From Adiantum capillus-veneris (Eukaryota; Streptophyta; Polypodiopsida; Polypodiales; Pteridaceae): 64,000 nt of DNA. The notes under the pieces are model-generated. The model was not told the origin of the DNA, ran no database searches, and was given only the letters and a program-made list of their open reading frames with translations. The stretch lies in the NCBI GenBank assembly GCA_014529385.2, contig CM043957.1, forward strand, positions 68,628,503 through 68,692,502, read 5' to 3'. The position numbers were made by a program, and so were the translations under genes. Positions 33,130 to 47,569 of this stretch are shown piece after piece (position 1 is the stretch's first letter; each line of letters starts with the position of its first letter).

Positions 33130-34296
33130 TGTGTTAATCACTCTCTTCGTGAGAAAGTAATGTATGAATCCCATGCTCCTCCCTATACGGGGCATCGGGG
33201 GATTCAACCTACCCTATGTGGAGTAGAGGCGTGTTTCTATTGGCCTACCATGAAGATGGACATCCAAGACTGTGTCAAAATGTGTGGTATGCCAAAAGAT
33301 AAAGTATGATAGGGGGAAGAAACCTGGATTGCTCCACCCTTTGTCAATTCCTAATTCACCATGGGAGAGCATACCATGGATTTTATCTTTGGATTTCCCA
33401 AGTCCATCCATGGGAATACGAAAATATGGACAATAGTAGATAGGTTTGGTAAGCAAACACATTTTATACCTGTCAAAAATACTATTAAAACACACCACAT
33501 GGCAACCCTCTTCATATCAAAAAAATTTAACACCATGGCTTGCCAACATCAATAGGAGTTCCTTGAATGAACAGTAATTTTTGGAAGGGTCTCTTTGAGA
33601 GTCTAGGTACTAGGCTTAATTTCTCTTCGGCCTATCACCCACAAACGGATGACCAAAGTGAAATATCCAAACTTATGATTATAGGTCTACTTAAGACCTA
33701 TGTTACCAAAGTAAATCAATGTTCATAGTGGGAAAAGTACCTACCTCTTGTAGAGTATGCGTACAATAACAATGTCCACACTAGTATGGGGAAGGCACCT
33801 TTCAAAATCATTGAAGGAGTACCCAAAGTCCCTTTCTACTTAAGGTACATGGGAAGATCTTTGCTTTCGATGAGTATAGCCGAGACCTACAAGAATCTTT
33901 CCAAAAGATTAAGGAGGCTATATCCATCTCATAGCAAAGGCAAAAAGTTGTTGTGCTAACAAGCACATAAGGGCCTTAGCTGTCAAGGAAAATGATTGGG
34001 TTCTACTTAAATTTCCCAAGGCTCGATTGAGGAAAACTACGGGCAAAAACCCTATAGGCCACCAAAAGTATTATGCTAAACTAGCAAAAAGATACTATGG
34101 TCCGTTTCAAATCGTAAGACCAATCAATGAGATGGCATATCAACTCAAGTTTCCCAACCATTGGATAATTCACAATGATTTTCATGTGAGCTTAATCAAG
34201 CCTTATAAAGGAGAGCCGCCACAAGAACCAATCAATGAGGACCCACCCGAGATCGAAGATCAAGAAGAGGTGCTTCAGTCCGAATCAATTCTTTGA
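33130..34296 (+). pseudogene. Integrase of gypsy copy 2
   Basis: The zinc-binding part is H...GHRGIQPTL...YWPTMKMDIQDCVKMC (about 33170-33290). The core shows MDFIFGFPKS (first Asp, about 33376-33405), FSSAYHPQTDDQSE near 33625-33662, and the C-terminus PFQIVRPINEMAYQLKFPNH to SLIKPYKGEPPQEPINEDPP (34105-34250). Stops and frame changes near 33309, 33555 and 33725-33960 inactivate it. A GDDQSE-like block replaces the usual NGQTE. Confidence 0.8.
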
Positions 34297-34460
34297 CATG
34301 AAGACAAGGTACTAAGACATGGTAAGATTATCCGACGGTATCTTATTAAGTTTAAAAACTATCCTTTTGAAGATGCTGGATGGATACGAGGAACATAGCT
34401 TAAGGATATTATGAACCTTGTCAATGCTTACAATGCTACATTAGAGTAAGCAAATGTAAA
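34297..34460 (+). pseudogene. Chromodomain-like C-terminus of gypsy copy 2
   Basis: The frame continues past TGA 34294 as HGKIIRRYLIKFKNYPFEDA followed by GWI, which matches the strand and helix pattern of chromodomain tails of plant chromoviruses (YLIKWKGY...W). Chromodomains steer integration to particular chromatin (established for chromoviruses). Confidence 0.55.
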
Positions 34461-34567
34461 TACCTTTTAAATGAAAAATATTGTTGTCTTATAAGACTAG
34501 TTCTCTTTTTCTTGTGCATAAATTTAAGAAGTATGCATGCCTAGAATCATGTTTGTGATGATGACGT

Positions 34568-35585
34568 TGTTAGCATGCAAACAACAAGGAAAACGAGTGC
34601 CTCTATAGCCTTGCACGAGGCACATCGTCGGAAGGAAGAACTATTGCACTGCCAAAACCACCTGTGATAAGCACCTGTCAAGATTTATGAAGAACCCTTA
34701 TAGCATGAAGCAAACTTGGAATTAGGAGAAACCAAGAACATAATGATGTAGCTCGTCTCGAGTAGATGTCCTTAGAGCATCCATAGGCTAAAAACATATA
34801 AAAAATGAGAGAGTTATGGCCACTCGAAGTTGGGGGTGTACTCTCTCTTGCTCAAAAATGATGGACAGGTGCTTGGGCAGCTGAATGGGAACTCAAAATG
34901 GTGCTTTCTTCTCCCCCGAGAGTCCACGAGCCCCCATATCCAAGCCTTGAGAGAGCTCCTCTCACCTTTGATACACCCCTAATGGGAACTCCATCCTCCC
35001 CTTATACCCCCCATTTCCTCCTTCCCTCTTCCCATGTCGGATAATCCCAGTGACACATGGCACACTCTCCACAGAGTCCAACTTCCTTCTCTCCCCACAC
35101 AAAATTTCCAGCTTGACCCTTCTCATGATCAATTTCCAAGGAGCATAGTGCACCGCTCCGGGCACCAAATGGGATGCCGTAAATCACTGTTCGGAGCCCA
35201 TTACTTGGGCTATCTCCAAAAATTAAAAATCTCAAAATTTCTAATTTTAGATCATCAAGTTGTCCAGTTGCCTTTGTCGCATGCATCTGCAATCACTTTC
35301 TAAGTCGAGACCGCCCACTTCGGACGCATATAACTCATGATGTACAAGTCCGATTCACAAGCTATAAAGCGCGGCTAAAAATACTTATTGGAAACCATGT
35401 TTTAGAGATTTGAATAACCCAAAACACTTGTACACAATCTTGGAAAAACCAAACCTTTGTACATGAATTTTAACAAGGTCACTCCCAAGCCTCGAATCAT
35501 TATGTGCACATATATACATGAGGCTAGTTAGCAAGCTTTATGGCATGATCTATTGGCTTTATGCTCATCCAAAAAATTCTTGACA
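34568..35585. mobile_element. Probable solo LTR inserted in gypsy copy 2
   Basis: About 1.0 kb interrupts sequence that is continuous in copy 1 (CATGTTTGTGGTGACTACGT then CTCCCAAACACC). The insert starts TGTTAGCATGC and ends TTGACA, the TG...CA of an LTR. Flanks ACGT and ATGT may be a target duplication with one C-to-T change. I see no coding sequence in it. Confidence 0.45.
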
Positions 35586-37217
<1,632 letters not shown>

Positions 37218-37222
37218 GACAC

Positions 37223-38691
37223 GACACAAGACGTAGAAAAAATTGCTATGTGTATTTCAGAACGAGTAATACATCTAAATCAATGTGTGGGTGTATCAAT
37301 GCCTATCTAGCGGCTTGACTTTGTAGCTATTGGTGGGGTTTGGCTGATCTAAATTGGCACCATACTTGGTGACCTACTTCTATCGGTTAGCAGGTTAACC
37401 TGCTAACACTTGGGACATACTTGGTGGATTCAAACGTTGTTTTGAGGACTCAAACCCAATAACTATTAGATGAAATTGTTGGATGAATGGGTGCAAAAAA
37501 TTGACCATGAAATTGAAATATCTCTCAAATTTACTTCAAATTTGCAACATTTCAAAATTTACTACACAAAAAAACTTCAGCTTTGCAACATCTTTTTTTA
37601 AAAAACTTAAAGTTTCTCTACTACAATTGGTCTGAAACAAACTTCTTCATAAATCTCCAACTAGAGCATCATCTACAATCATGTTTTGCATGTTTTTTGG
37701 GCAAAAATAAATTCTACAGCAATGTGCAAAAAATATGTGTAGGTCACATAAGCCGGTATCTATGGTACAAATTTTTCATTTATTCAAGGGGCACATCAGC
37801 TTCTTTTCCTAGGTTATGGTTGGGTGCATAGTTGGTGGTAATGGTGGTGGTTATGACTGTATGGGTTCTTGTGGAGGTTGCAATATCACTTGTATCAACC
37901 GAGGTTAGAGTGGCTTGAACTAGAGATGTAGAGGATTCGTATTTTTCTCCAAGAAAGAAAAAATGAATTTGGGTCCAATGTCTTGGCTTCGAGTACTTCA
38001 TGACCATCATTTGTTGGTGGCTTGTTGTGAATTTTTGGCTCTAGTCTTTGTTGTAATTAATAATTATAATGGAAGGCCAGCAAAAACTTTCAGGATACCC
38101 TCTTTTCTTTGAGAATCTCACCTAACAAAAAGGATATCTGAAAGCAAAGGATGGAGGACATCACATCATCCTATTGCTTGGCATATACCATCTCTAGCTT
38201 GATGTGGTAGAGCTTTATGTGCCTTTCCTTTCTCAACCAAAACAATTGTATGTATACATAACACATCAGTCTCTCTTTGATCCTTTCTTTATATGTGTGA
38301 CACTCCCACCACCTTTCCCTGTGGTGCTGCATGTGGAAGCAACAATAGAGAATCTATTTTAATGTAAATATGAAGCTCATCAAATTCTTTGTTGTTCTTT
38401 CATAAATACAACAACCATTGGGGTAGCACAAGTTTTTTCCCAAGAAGCCCCCCATAACAATCTCATCATCAATTTGTTTGCCCATGTCATGTTTCATATT
38501 TTACTTACTCCCACATGCCTTGAATGATGCAAAATTATATGAGTGCATCTTCAAAGATGATCTTCCTTTTATCCTCTAAAACTATCCCACATGTTTTACA
38601 ATGGAATATTTTTCCTCACACTATCAAAATTTGTTTTGCCCTACCAAAAGATTGAGTGATCATAGATGTAGATTACATGAAACATCAAGTT
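37223..38691. other. AT-rich decayed sequence between two gypsy elements
   Basis: No gene can be named. Parts resemble the sequence just right of the next element: CCCTACCAAAAGATTGA occurs at about 38640 and again at about 47748, and a CCCACATGCCTT-type segment near 38510 recurs near 48105. These look like pieces of one older repeat. Confidence 0.4.
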
Positions 38692-38696
38692 GTTGG

Positions 38697-39415
38697 TGTT
38701 ACGAGATTGGCCACCCTCCTGTTGCATGTGGTCAACTGCAATTGGGATAGTTGGCTTAATGGTTAATTATGTGCTGTCTATTTGAATTTTACTAGCAGTG
38801 AGTGCATGATGGTTTGTAGATTGGAACTTTGGGAGTTGATGAGGAGGCGTCGGCAAATAATATTTCTTAGTTGTTTTATCCTAGCACAATATTTTAGAAA
38901 TAATCCACTATGGCTCCTTTGTGAATAGGACAGTGAGAACCCACCCTAAGAGGGTCATGCAATAACTAGTGTGTATCACTCATAACTAAAGTGGAACTAA
39001 AGTGTAAAAGAGGGAACTCCAATTTTTGCACCAATAATATATCCAAGTATCAAATACCAACTCCACAAGGGAGGTGTAGTGGAGTTTGGGACTATGATTT
39101 TAGGCCTTTCTTGTGCAGGTGCTCTCAATTTTTCATCTCCCCTCTCTTAAGCTATTCTGTGTTTTCTTATGTGTACTCCTTAATTAAGTCTACATCCTCT
39201 CTCCCATGTTATTACATCCTCCTACAACTTGTCTCTATCAATTCTATGCTTTTAGTGGGTGTGTGGGTGTGTGCGTGTGTGTGCGTGTGTGTGTGATAGT
39301 CTAGGTGTGCGTGTGTGCTTGGAAATTAGGGAAAGAGGTTCACAGCTTGATGGTGATGTATGTGAGAAAGTGTTGAAGTGTTCTAAGCAACCGGTCCCCC
39401 CCCTGTCTCCCAACA
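38697..39415 (+). repeat. 5' LTR, second gypsy family
   Basis: It starts TGTTACGAGATTGG and ends CTCCCAACA, 719 bp. A GT-rich tract lies at about 39255-39295. The partner is at 46967. Confidence 0.88.
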
Positions 39416-39416
39416 A

Positions 39417-39430
39417 TGGTATCAAAGCCA
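39417..39430 (+). other. Primer binding site
   Basis: TGGTATCAAAGCCA, one change from the initiator tRNA-Met type TGGTATCAGAGCCA, one base after the LTR. Confidence 0.8.
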
Positions 39431-40946
39431 CAGGTTCAAGGAAATTGGCAATCAAATTACAAATCGACAATATCAAGTCTGCAAATTGAAGCTAATCGGT
39501 GATCAATCGACAAATCGACAAGCTGACAAATTAATCTGCTAAATGACGATCAAGACTCAATACGGATAGTTTAAAATCCAATTGACTACTAATTCTTGTG
39601 GATTGTGAAGACGAGAGACCACGAATCGAAGAAACCCGAGTTTTCAAAGAGAGAGAAGCTATGATTTAGAAACCAGCAGAGAGATACGAAGAAGAAGATT
39701 TGAGGGAGTTTACAAATCGTATATCAATTTATTGGAGATCATAAGAAGAAAAATTTTGGAGTTCGAGGTGAGGCTGAGACGACGACCAAGGAAAAAAGAT
39801 TGAGTAGCGTCGTCAATTTCCCATCGAAGCTGCAACGCCTTGAGTTTGCAAACCGAGGAAAAATCGGGGAGCCCAACAACTACCGTCGTGGGATACACCC
39901 CTTGCATGCAAGAGAGCTCCATCATCGATCAACCCTGCTCAAAATCCGCAAAGGTGGCATCAACGGAAGCGCCCAGGCCCGCTGGTAACTTTCTTCTTCT
40001 TTCTCATGGCGTGAAATGGCCTTTGCAGCCCTGTCTTGCTCGATGTTGGCTCTTCCGTCCCCTTCTCGTTGCCATGCTTCAAGTACACACTTAGAGTTAA
40101 TTAAAAAAAAGGTGAGGCTTTAAAAAACGGGTCATGACCGGCTGCCCATTGTCCAATGGCCGGCCATGATCCAATGGTTTAAAACCAAAAACCTATTAGA
40201 GACAATTCACCCCATCCTCTCCTTAAAGCTCCTTAGCCTTGACCATCGCCGCCCTTTAACCTCCATACCACTTCAAAGGAATCCCTTCCGGGCCTTATTG
40301 TCCTTTGAAGGATTTAGCACCCTTTCAAAGAAAGACAAGGGTTTGAACTCTCACCTTGGCAAGATCAATCTCACGACAACTCCCTTAACCACTCCCGCAG
40401 GAAGGTCTCATCGGGATTTAAACCCAAGTCGCTGGAATCAAAGTCCAAAGTGCGCGCTAACCACTACACCGTGAAACCACTAATCAATATATATATATAT
40501 ATATAGACACACACACATATATATATACACCATTCTAATTGAAAATCTCACAACCTCGTCTGTCCAAGCTTGCTCAAGCTATGCCGTTTGCAACTACCGT
40601 CGTTTCTGCCAATTCAATTTTACAATGAACAACAACATAAATTGCCAATTATATTGCCATTATTTTTGGGATACAAGAGATTGGACCCCGCGAACTCGAT
40701 CGACTCACAGACCAATCATTTGACTGCTCACCTTTTCGGAAATCTCCTCGTACAACATCACCATTCTGGACTGGATGCCAACGCGATCTTTAAGCTAAGT
40801 ACATTTTATTTCTGCTATTTTTTTTACTCTCTCTCACTTATTTTTCATATTGCATCTATAAATATATCCATATAACCATTTTGAAAAAAAATTAAACACA
40901 TTTTTTAGAAAAAGAAAAAAAGAGAGAGGGAAAAAAGCAAGCAATC
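39431..40946 (+). other. Long leader of the second gypsy family
   Basis: About 1.5 kb separates the primer site from gag. No stable coding frame is seen. It holds a tRNA-like sequence (40404-40478, minus) and an (AT)n/(CA)n tract around 40488-40525. Confidence 0.5.
40404..40478 (-). tRNA. tRNA-Gln(TTG)-like sequence, probably a pseudogene or SINE head
   Basis: The minus strand folds as a 75-nt cloverleaf. Acceptor GGTTTCA pairs with TGAGACC. The A-box reads TGTAGTGGTTAGC, the anticodon arm TTGGA-CTTTGAT-TCCAG has TTG in the loop, and the T arm is TTGGG-TTTAAAT-CCCGA. The D arm appears about two bases long, and the T loop has TTTAAAT instead of TTCGAAT. Those changes and its place in a retrotransposon leader argue against a working tRNA gene. 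Confidence 0.6.
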
Positions 40947-42260
40947 ATGGCACACCTTCCACAAGCACCCACAATTGCTGAGCAGCTTGCCAATTTGCAA
41001 CAATCTCTCATGTATGAACGCATGCAAAGGAAAGATCTTGAAGATAAATTATTTCATTCTGCACACATAGAATCTGCACCGGCACCCAAGCAAAACAAAA
41101 TTAACCAAAAAGCCTACACTTTCAAGGATTTTGATGGCACTGAAGATGCTAGCACGGTTCTAGCATAGGTTAGTCAGTTAAATGACTATTTTCATAATGA
41201 AGACTTTCCCGAACGTGAAATGGTAAAATGTGCATCAAATCATCTCACCAGTTTGCTGCAACGCCACCAAACAGCATAGAAAAAGACCACGTACCTAGCA
41301 TGCATTCAAAAAGCTGCTTTTACCTCAATTTTTTTTCCACATAGTATAAAGCTAAAGCACGATGCCGGTGTGATTTAATTTTACATGGACGAAATGAAGA
41401 TATCCAAGGCTATACTGATCATTTCTGGAACTATTTAATTCAATTACAAGCTATTGAACATTGAGTCGCAGGAAATTAAAGCGTAAATATATATCTGGCT
41501 TAGCACTACAATTTGGTTCTGAGGTCGATATGTTTGAACCGGAGTCACTGTCAAAGGCTATTAATTTGACCCTTAATGTGGAGAAGAAGAAAGGTGGACA
41601 ACCCTCTCACACCGAACAAACTGCTAACACTAACCACCGTAACAAGAGAGCTTCTTTCTCTCCTAACTTTGACAAGAACAAACATCAAAGCCATACCTTT
41701 TCAAGAGAAACACCATATTTATGAATTTGGAACTTTCCCAATTCCCAATTTTAGTCCCAATTCCCAATTTTAGCAAGAGCTTAAGATTTGACCACATGGT
41801 CAAATGTTAGCCAAAATTTTGAGAGCATGTCTTGGAAGATCTTTTCAAGTACTACCTTGTGAAAGGCTTTGATCTTTAAAAACAGTTTGAGATTTTTCCA
41901 TATGGCCAAATCTTCAAGAAACTAGTGAAGTTTCCAAATTGTCTCTATAGTCTCAAACTCTCTAATATGGCATTAGACGTAGATTTGACAATTCTGCTAC
42001 AACTTCTCAACCTTATGGCAACAACAACAACAACACGCAGTAACGAGGCAACCAAAATTCTTTCAAAATTCAAATGTTTTCAATATGGTCACTATGCAGA
42101 TAAGTGCCCAAAAGGTCCTGCTAAGAGCAATGGCCAATCCAATGGAGTGACCCAAAATCCAAGCCAAAAACCCTTCAACAACAACCTCCCCAATGGTGCT
42201 ACTATTAACCTCATCGAAGATGCTAATCCCGATGACAATGAAGTGGAAGCTAATTAACGG
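40947..42260 (+). pseudogene. Gag, second gypsy family
   Basis: It starts MAHLPQAPTIAEQLANLQQS with a predicted coiled coil. FKDFDGTEDASTVLA is typical of the capsid start. The zinc knuckle reads CFQYGHYADKCP (about 42070-42105), with the second Cys replaced by Tyr. Stops near 41166, 41276, 41462 and 41722 break the frame. Confidence 0.75.
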
Positions 42261-42329
42261 TGAGGGATATGATCCTGAGTATGATCATGATGGCAACTCA
42301 TCTTCAGGTACTCCTACATCTCCTCAAAA

Positions 42330-42680
42330 TTTGTTTAAATTGCAAGGCATAGTCAAGGGTGAAAGTGTCATCATTATTTTAGATGATGGTAGTAGCCATG
42401 ATTTTATTTCTACATGATTGGCATGACAACTCTCTGTCTCTCAAATTTCTTCACCTCACAAAGTCAAAACTATTTTAATAATCAACATTTCAATTGCAAA
42501 ACCCAAGTCACTGTTGAGGTTTGTGTTGGTGAATTTACACAAGTGCGCACATTTTTGGTAGCACCATTGCATGGTTTTGATATGATCTTGGGAATGTCAT
42601 TTCGTCATGAATTTGATCTTTTGATGAATTATAAAACACGTACCATGTCTTCACTCATAACAATAAAAAGTTCTCCATCC
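42330..42680 (+). pseudogene. Aspartic protease, second gypsy family
   Basis: The active-site stretch reads IIILDDGSSHDFIST (about 42369-42414), then a stop. The companion VAPLHGFDMILGMSF lies at about 42559-42603. Confidence 0.7.
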
Positions 42681-42859
42681 AAAACACTAGCACACCAAAA
42701 ATTCCCACTCCTTTCTTACACTCAAGCCAAAAGAGCCGTTCGAAAACATGGGAAAATATATCTAGTGTTGGTAAATCAAATTTCCGCTAAAACTGAAACC
42801 TCACATAATTCTTCACATGATGATTTTCTCTCACAATTTCAGAATTTTTTTATGCATGA

Positions 42860-43783
42860 TCTACCACCTGGAATACCACCTTCACGCTCAAAAGACCACA
42901 AAATAGATATTATACCGGGTACTGAACCTCCTTGTAGAGCACCTTATCGTGTAAATCCAAGTGCACAAAGGGAGATACAAACTCAAATCACTGACTTGCT
43001 TGATCAAGGACTTATCAGACCTAGTAGTTCATTATACGGAGCTCTAGTACTTCTTGTTAAGAAGAAAAATGAAACTTTTTGTATGTGTATTGATTACACG
43101 CCTTTAAACAAGATCACCATCAAGAACAGGTTTCTTATTCCTATCTATTAAACAAACTAAAAGGGGCAAACATCTTTAGCAAAATTGATCTCAAATCCAG
43201 GTATCACCAAGTCAAAATGTTTGATCAAGGTGTATACAAAACTTGTGTCATAACACAAACGGGATACTAGGAATTTCTTATCATGCCATTTGGTTTGACA
43301 AATGCACCAGCCACATTCACACGCATGATGAACAGAATTTTTGTTGACCATCAAGATTTTGTGATTGTATTTATTGATGACATTCTTGTATTCAGTAAAT
43401 CAGAACAAGAACACAAAGAGCATTTAACACGTGTATTTGAACTGCTTACACACAACCACTTGTTTTTGAATCCTAAAAAGAGTTCATTTTTCCAATTTGA
43501 AATTGAATATTTGGGACACATTGTATCGGGCCAGGGAATCAATGTAGACCCTAAGAAAATTGAAGCCATTCAATCATGGCCTAGACCCAAAAATTTGCAT
43601 GAACTTCGTTCTTTTATTAGTCTCTGCAGTTATTACAGGAAGTTTGCACGTAACTTTGTTGACAAACCTCATTACCTCACTCTCCTGTTAAAGAAAAATT
43701 CTCCTTATGTATGGACTGATTTGCAAGAAAGTTCCTTTAATGCACTCAAGAATGCTTTGATGAATGTACTAGTACTGCAATAG
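42860..43783 (+). pseudogene. Reverse transcriptase, second gypsy family
   Basis: LPPGIPPSRSKDHKIDIIPG leads into the fingers (QGLIRPSSSLYGALVLLVKK), and the frame breaks at 43150 and 43270. From 43283 it is clean: MPFGLTNAPATFTRMMNRIF, the catalytic FIDDILVFSK with both Asp present, and thumb LGHIVSGQGINVDPKKIEAI to SLCSYYRKFARNF. Confidence 0.88.
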
Positions 43784-45475
43784 CCTGATTTTGATAAACT
43801 GTTCTTTGTCGTTGTCACTGATGCTAGTTGGAAAGGTATCGGTGCAGTTGTTATGCAAGATAACCACCTAGTCGCATTTGAAATTCGTAAATTTAAACCA
43901 TCTAAAGCAAATTTAGTACATATGACAAAGAGTTGACTGCTATTGTACATGCTTTGAAACTTTGGAAACACTTTTTAATGGGTGTTGATTTAATCATCAA
44001 AATTGATCAACAAAGTATCAAGTATTTACTGTTTCAACCCTTAATAGATGATAGAAATATTAACACTAGTTTGGTACCAAAATAGGACACTTAAGTGTCT
44101 TTTTTTTACAATTTTAAATTAAAGGCTACTTGCATTAGACAGTTTATTTAAGAAAGCCCTCCTTATATGCTTAAGTATGTTAGCTAGAGGTACTTTTAAA
44201 AATATAACCTTGCATTTTAGAATCTACCAGGATCTAGAACCATACTCATTAAGTTGACCCTCGTAAGACTGCGATTGATGCTTTGAAGAAATCGACTTCA
44301 TAAGCTCAAGAAAAAATAAAGCGACCTTGTAGAAAATTTTAGGTGACTTTTCCACAATTTTGCTATAGATAATTGAAAGTTTCATGTGAAAAAAAGAGAC
44401 TCTGGAGTATATAAAATAATGTAAATTTCCATGTATTTGATATGGCCATTTCAAGCATATCGTTGTATACAAAAAAAATATGTTTCTGATGTATTTGTGA
44501 GTTTTAGAAAGTGATACATTGCTTGCCCTTTCCATTGAGGACTCAAGGTGGCAAATAGAAGGGCTTTGGTATGCATCAATTATTGGATCATTTTAAATAT
44601 TCAAACCTGCATAAGAGAAAACTTTGATGTTTTCATTCTTGAGACATTCAAAACCTCAAATTATATCAAATTTTCCACGTATATCAACTAAATGTATGAA
44701 AGTACGTGGTACATACACAATTGGGATGCCTAAAACCTTGGTTTCAATGTTATTATGGAGAACTCAAGATTTACAAGAGTTTTTGCACAATAAAAAATTC
44801 AAGATAGAGTGCAAGAACCGAGATTTAATTGAGTTAGGGAGCCCAAAAAAAATGTAGTTTCCTAGTTTAAACATATAAAGTCATTTGTAGTTGTCAAACT
44901 TCACTAGAATAGTACCAATTTCATAAGGGGACCTTTGGAAGACCAAAATTATGCTCTTATTCAGCACATGCTCAAGTATGGAATATGTCTATAACTTGCA
45001 TGTGACTTGGAAACTTGTCTTTGAAGTGCATTCCATTGTTTTGTAACACTAAGCGGTAACAATTGTCTTTTATAAACATTAAAAAGGCCATCTCTACCAA
45101 AAGATATAAGAATTTTATTATTTTTTTGGCAAAACAGCTTGAAATTTTACTAAAATTTATGACTTAGAACTTACCAAAATTCTCTCCATACGGATTGTAT
45201 TTTGACATGGAGAAAAATCCAATGTTTTCTTTCACTCATAACCAACCTATGGTAGAAGCAAGGTGTAAAAAACTTCTTTCTAGCTTGACAAATAAATTGC
45301 CAAAACTTGGTAGGAAAACAGAACACTTTAGTGTCTCAGGACACTAAACTGTCCAACTACAGAACTAGTGTTAAGTGGGTTGCCCTCAGTCAAAGTTTTC
45401 AACCCAGCATTCAATACCAACCTGGTAAGGAGAATTTTGTCGCTGATGCTTTGAGCTGAAGACCCTCTCTTAATA
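43783..45475 (+). pseudogene. RNase H, split by a TTAA-flanked insert
   Basis: The first half (FFVVVTDASWKGIGAVVMQD, about 43803-43862) has the first catalytic Asp. KIDQQSIKYLLFQPLID precedes the insert at 44064. The second half resumes after 45374 as KWVALSQSFQPSIQYQPGKE and ends VADALS. The insert therefore lies inside the domain. Confidence 0.8.
44064..45370. mobile_element. 1,307-bp MITE-like element with TTAA target duplication
   Basis: TTAA at 44060-44063 and 45371-45374 flank inverted termini. Left is CACTAGTTTGGTACCAAAAT; right, on the other strand, CACTAGTTCTGTAG. Slightly further in, both ends share GGACA(C/G)TT(A/T)AGTGTC. No coding sequence is visible and the interior is AT-rich. 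TTAA duplication suggests a piggyBac-type origin, but the CACTAG start is unusual for that group, so the superfamily stays open. Confidence 0.75.
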
Positions 45476-45565
45476 TTCTATCAATCATTTCAGGTACTTC
45501 ATTTCATTCAATGCCTGACACTTATGCACAAGATGATGATTTCAAAATGACATGGTTGCATATGA

Positions 45566-46919
45566 TTGAGACCTTTGTGCACACATTTTTGGAATACACT
45601 ATTCAAGAAAACTTTCTTTATTTCAAACAAAAACTGTGTAACTAAACCTTTTCGTACATTGATCATTGAAGAGTTACACAGACCACCTTATGCTGCACAT
45701 AGAGGATTTGTTGCTACTTTTCAAAACTTATGTCGTGATTTCTTTTGGCCTACTATGAAAACTGATGTTAAACAATATTTTTCAATTTGTCAAAAGGTCA
45801 AAGCAGGTAAGAAATTGGGACTTTTACACCCTCTTCTTATTCATGAAAAAACTTGGGAACATATTTCGATGGATTTTGTCACTGGATTTCAACTTATTGT
45901 TCACAAGCATAATATGATTTGGATTGTCATCGAACATTTTTCTAAACAAGTATACTTCATTCCTTGTAAGAAAACACTCACAGCACCTCAAGCTGCACTT
46001 CTATTTCTTAAAGTTGTCTTTCCACATCATCGTTTGCCTAAATTTATATCGAGATTCCAAATTCTGTAATGCTTTTTGGACTACTGTTTTTAAAAATCTT
46101 GGAGCCACACTTGATTTTACTTATGCATTCCATCCCGAGTCTAATGGTCAAACCAAAGTCACTAATCGCACCATCATTCACTTGTTAAAAGCTTATGTTT
46201 CTTTTCAACCCAAGAAATGGGATGATTACCTACATATTCAACAGTTTTCATATAACAACATGACTCACACTGCCACAGGTAAATCTCCATTTGAAATTTT
46301 TTATGGTCATTCTCTACCTACTCCTGGTTCTTGTCTTTCCAATATTGTGCATGTTGCTGATGATTTTACTGCTAATTTTCATGATTTCTATGCAAGTGTG
46401 CATTTTTCCATTACACACTCTCAAGAACTTTACACTAAGAATGCTAACAAGCACCACAAGGCACACCAATTCAAAGAAGGTGATTATGTTATGCATCGCA
46501 TTGAAAAACGAAGAATCAAAAGTGTTGATAGTAATGTTTTTGTTAAACTGGCTCCTCGTTTTTATGGTCCTTTCAAAAATTTTGTTGTGATCAATGATAT
46601 TTCATTTCGTTTAGACCTACCTTTACATTGGCACATTCACAATGCTTTCCACATTAGTCTTTTAAGAGATTTCAAAGGACCTCTACCTACACATCACATT
46701 TATGAGGATCCACCTTCACTTGTGGACCAAGAAGAACAACTCATCCCTGCACAAATAGTTGATCACGAGACCACCACCACACGCACTGGCATGGTTTATA
46801 ACCGCTATCTTTTGACCTTTAAAGTCCACCCTCGAGAGGATGCCAAATGGATGCCTGAAAACTTTTTCCACAACTTCCTCGACCTTCTCCACACTTTCCA
46901 TCACTCATGGTCCAGTTGA
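45566..46919 (+). pseudogene. Integrase and C-terminal domain, second gypsy family
   Basis: The zinc part shows HRPPYAAHRGFVATFQNLCR and YFSICQKVKAG. The core has ISMDFVTGF (first Asp), FISRDSKF across a frame change near 46050 (second Asp) and HPESNGQTKVTNRT, where the catalytic Glu of NGQTE is Lys. The tail reads to LAPRFYGPFKNFVVINDISF, HIHNAFHISLLRDFKGPLP and a chromodomain-like YLLTFKVHPREDAKWMP. From 45924 to 46919 the frame has no stop. Confidence 0.85.
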
Positions 46920-46966
46920 TTCTTTAGTGAGCAACTGAGGACAGTTGCTATACCTGGTGGGAGGGA

Positions 46967-47530
46967 TGTTACAAATCTGGGCACCCTCCTGTTGCATGTG
47001 GTTAACTGTAATTGGGATAGCTGGCTTAATGGTCAATTATGTGCTTTCTATTTGAATTTTACTAGCAGTGAGTGCATGATGGTTTGTACATTGGAACTCT
47101 GAGAGTTAATGAGGAGACATCGACAAAATAAAAATTCTCAATTGTTTTATCCTAGCACAGTCTTTTAAAAATAAGCCATTGTGGCTCCTTTGTAAATAGG
47201 ACAATGAGAATCCACCCTAAGAGGGTCATGCAATAACTACTGTGTACCACTCATAATTAAAGTGGAACTAAAGTGTAAAAGAGGGGCCTCCAATTTTGGC
47301 ATCAATAATAAATCAAAATATCAAATACCAACTCCACAAGAGAGGTGCCGTGGAGTTTGGGACTATGATTTTAGGCCTTTCTTGTGTAGATGCTCTCAAT
47401 TTTCCATCTCCCCTGTCTTAAGCTATTATGTGTTTGTTGTGTACTCCTTAATTAAGTCTACATTCTCTCTTCCATGTTCTTACATCCTCTTACAGCTTGT
47501 CTTTGTCAATTCTATGCTTTTAGTGTGTGT

Positions 47531-47569
<39 letters not shown>

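Noticed and set aside
44064-45370. CACTA (En/Spm) transposon, because the ends read CACTAG
   Set aside because: The flanks fit a 4-bp TTAA duplication, whereas 3-bp flanks TAA and TTA do not match.
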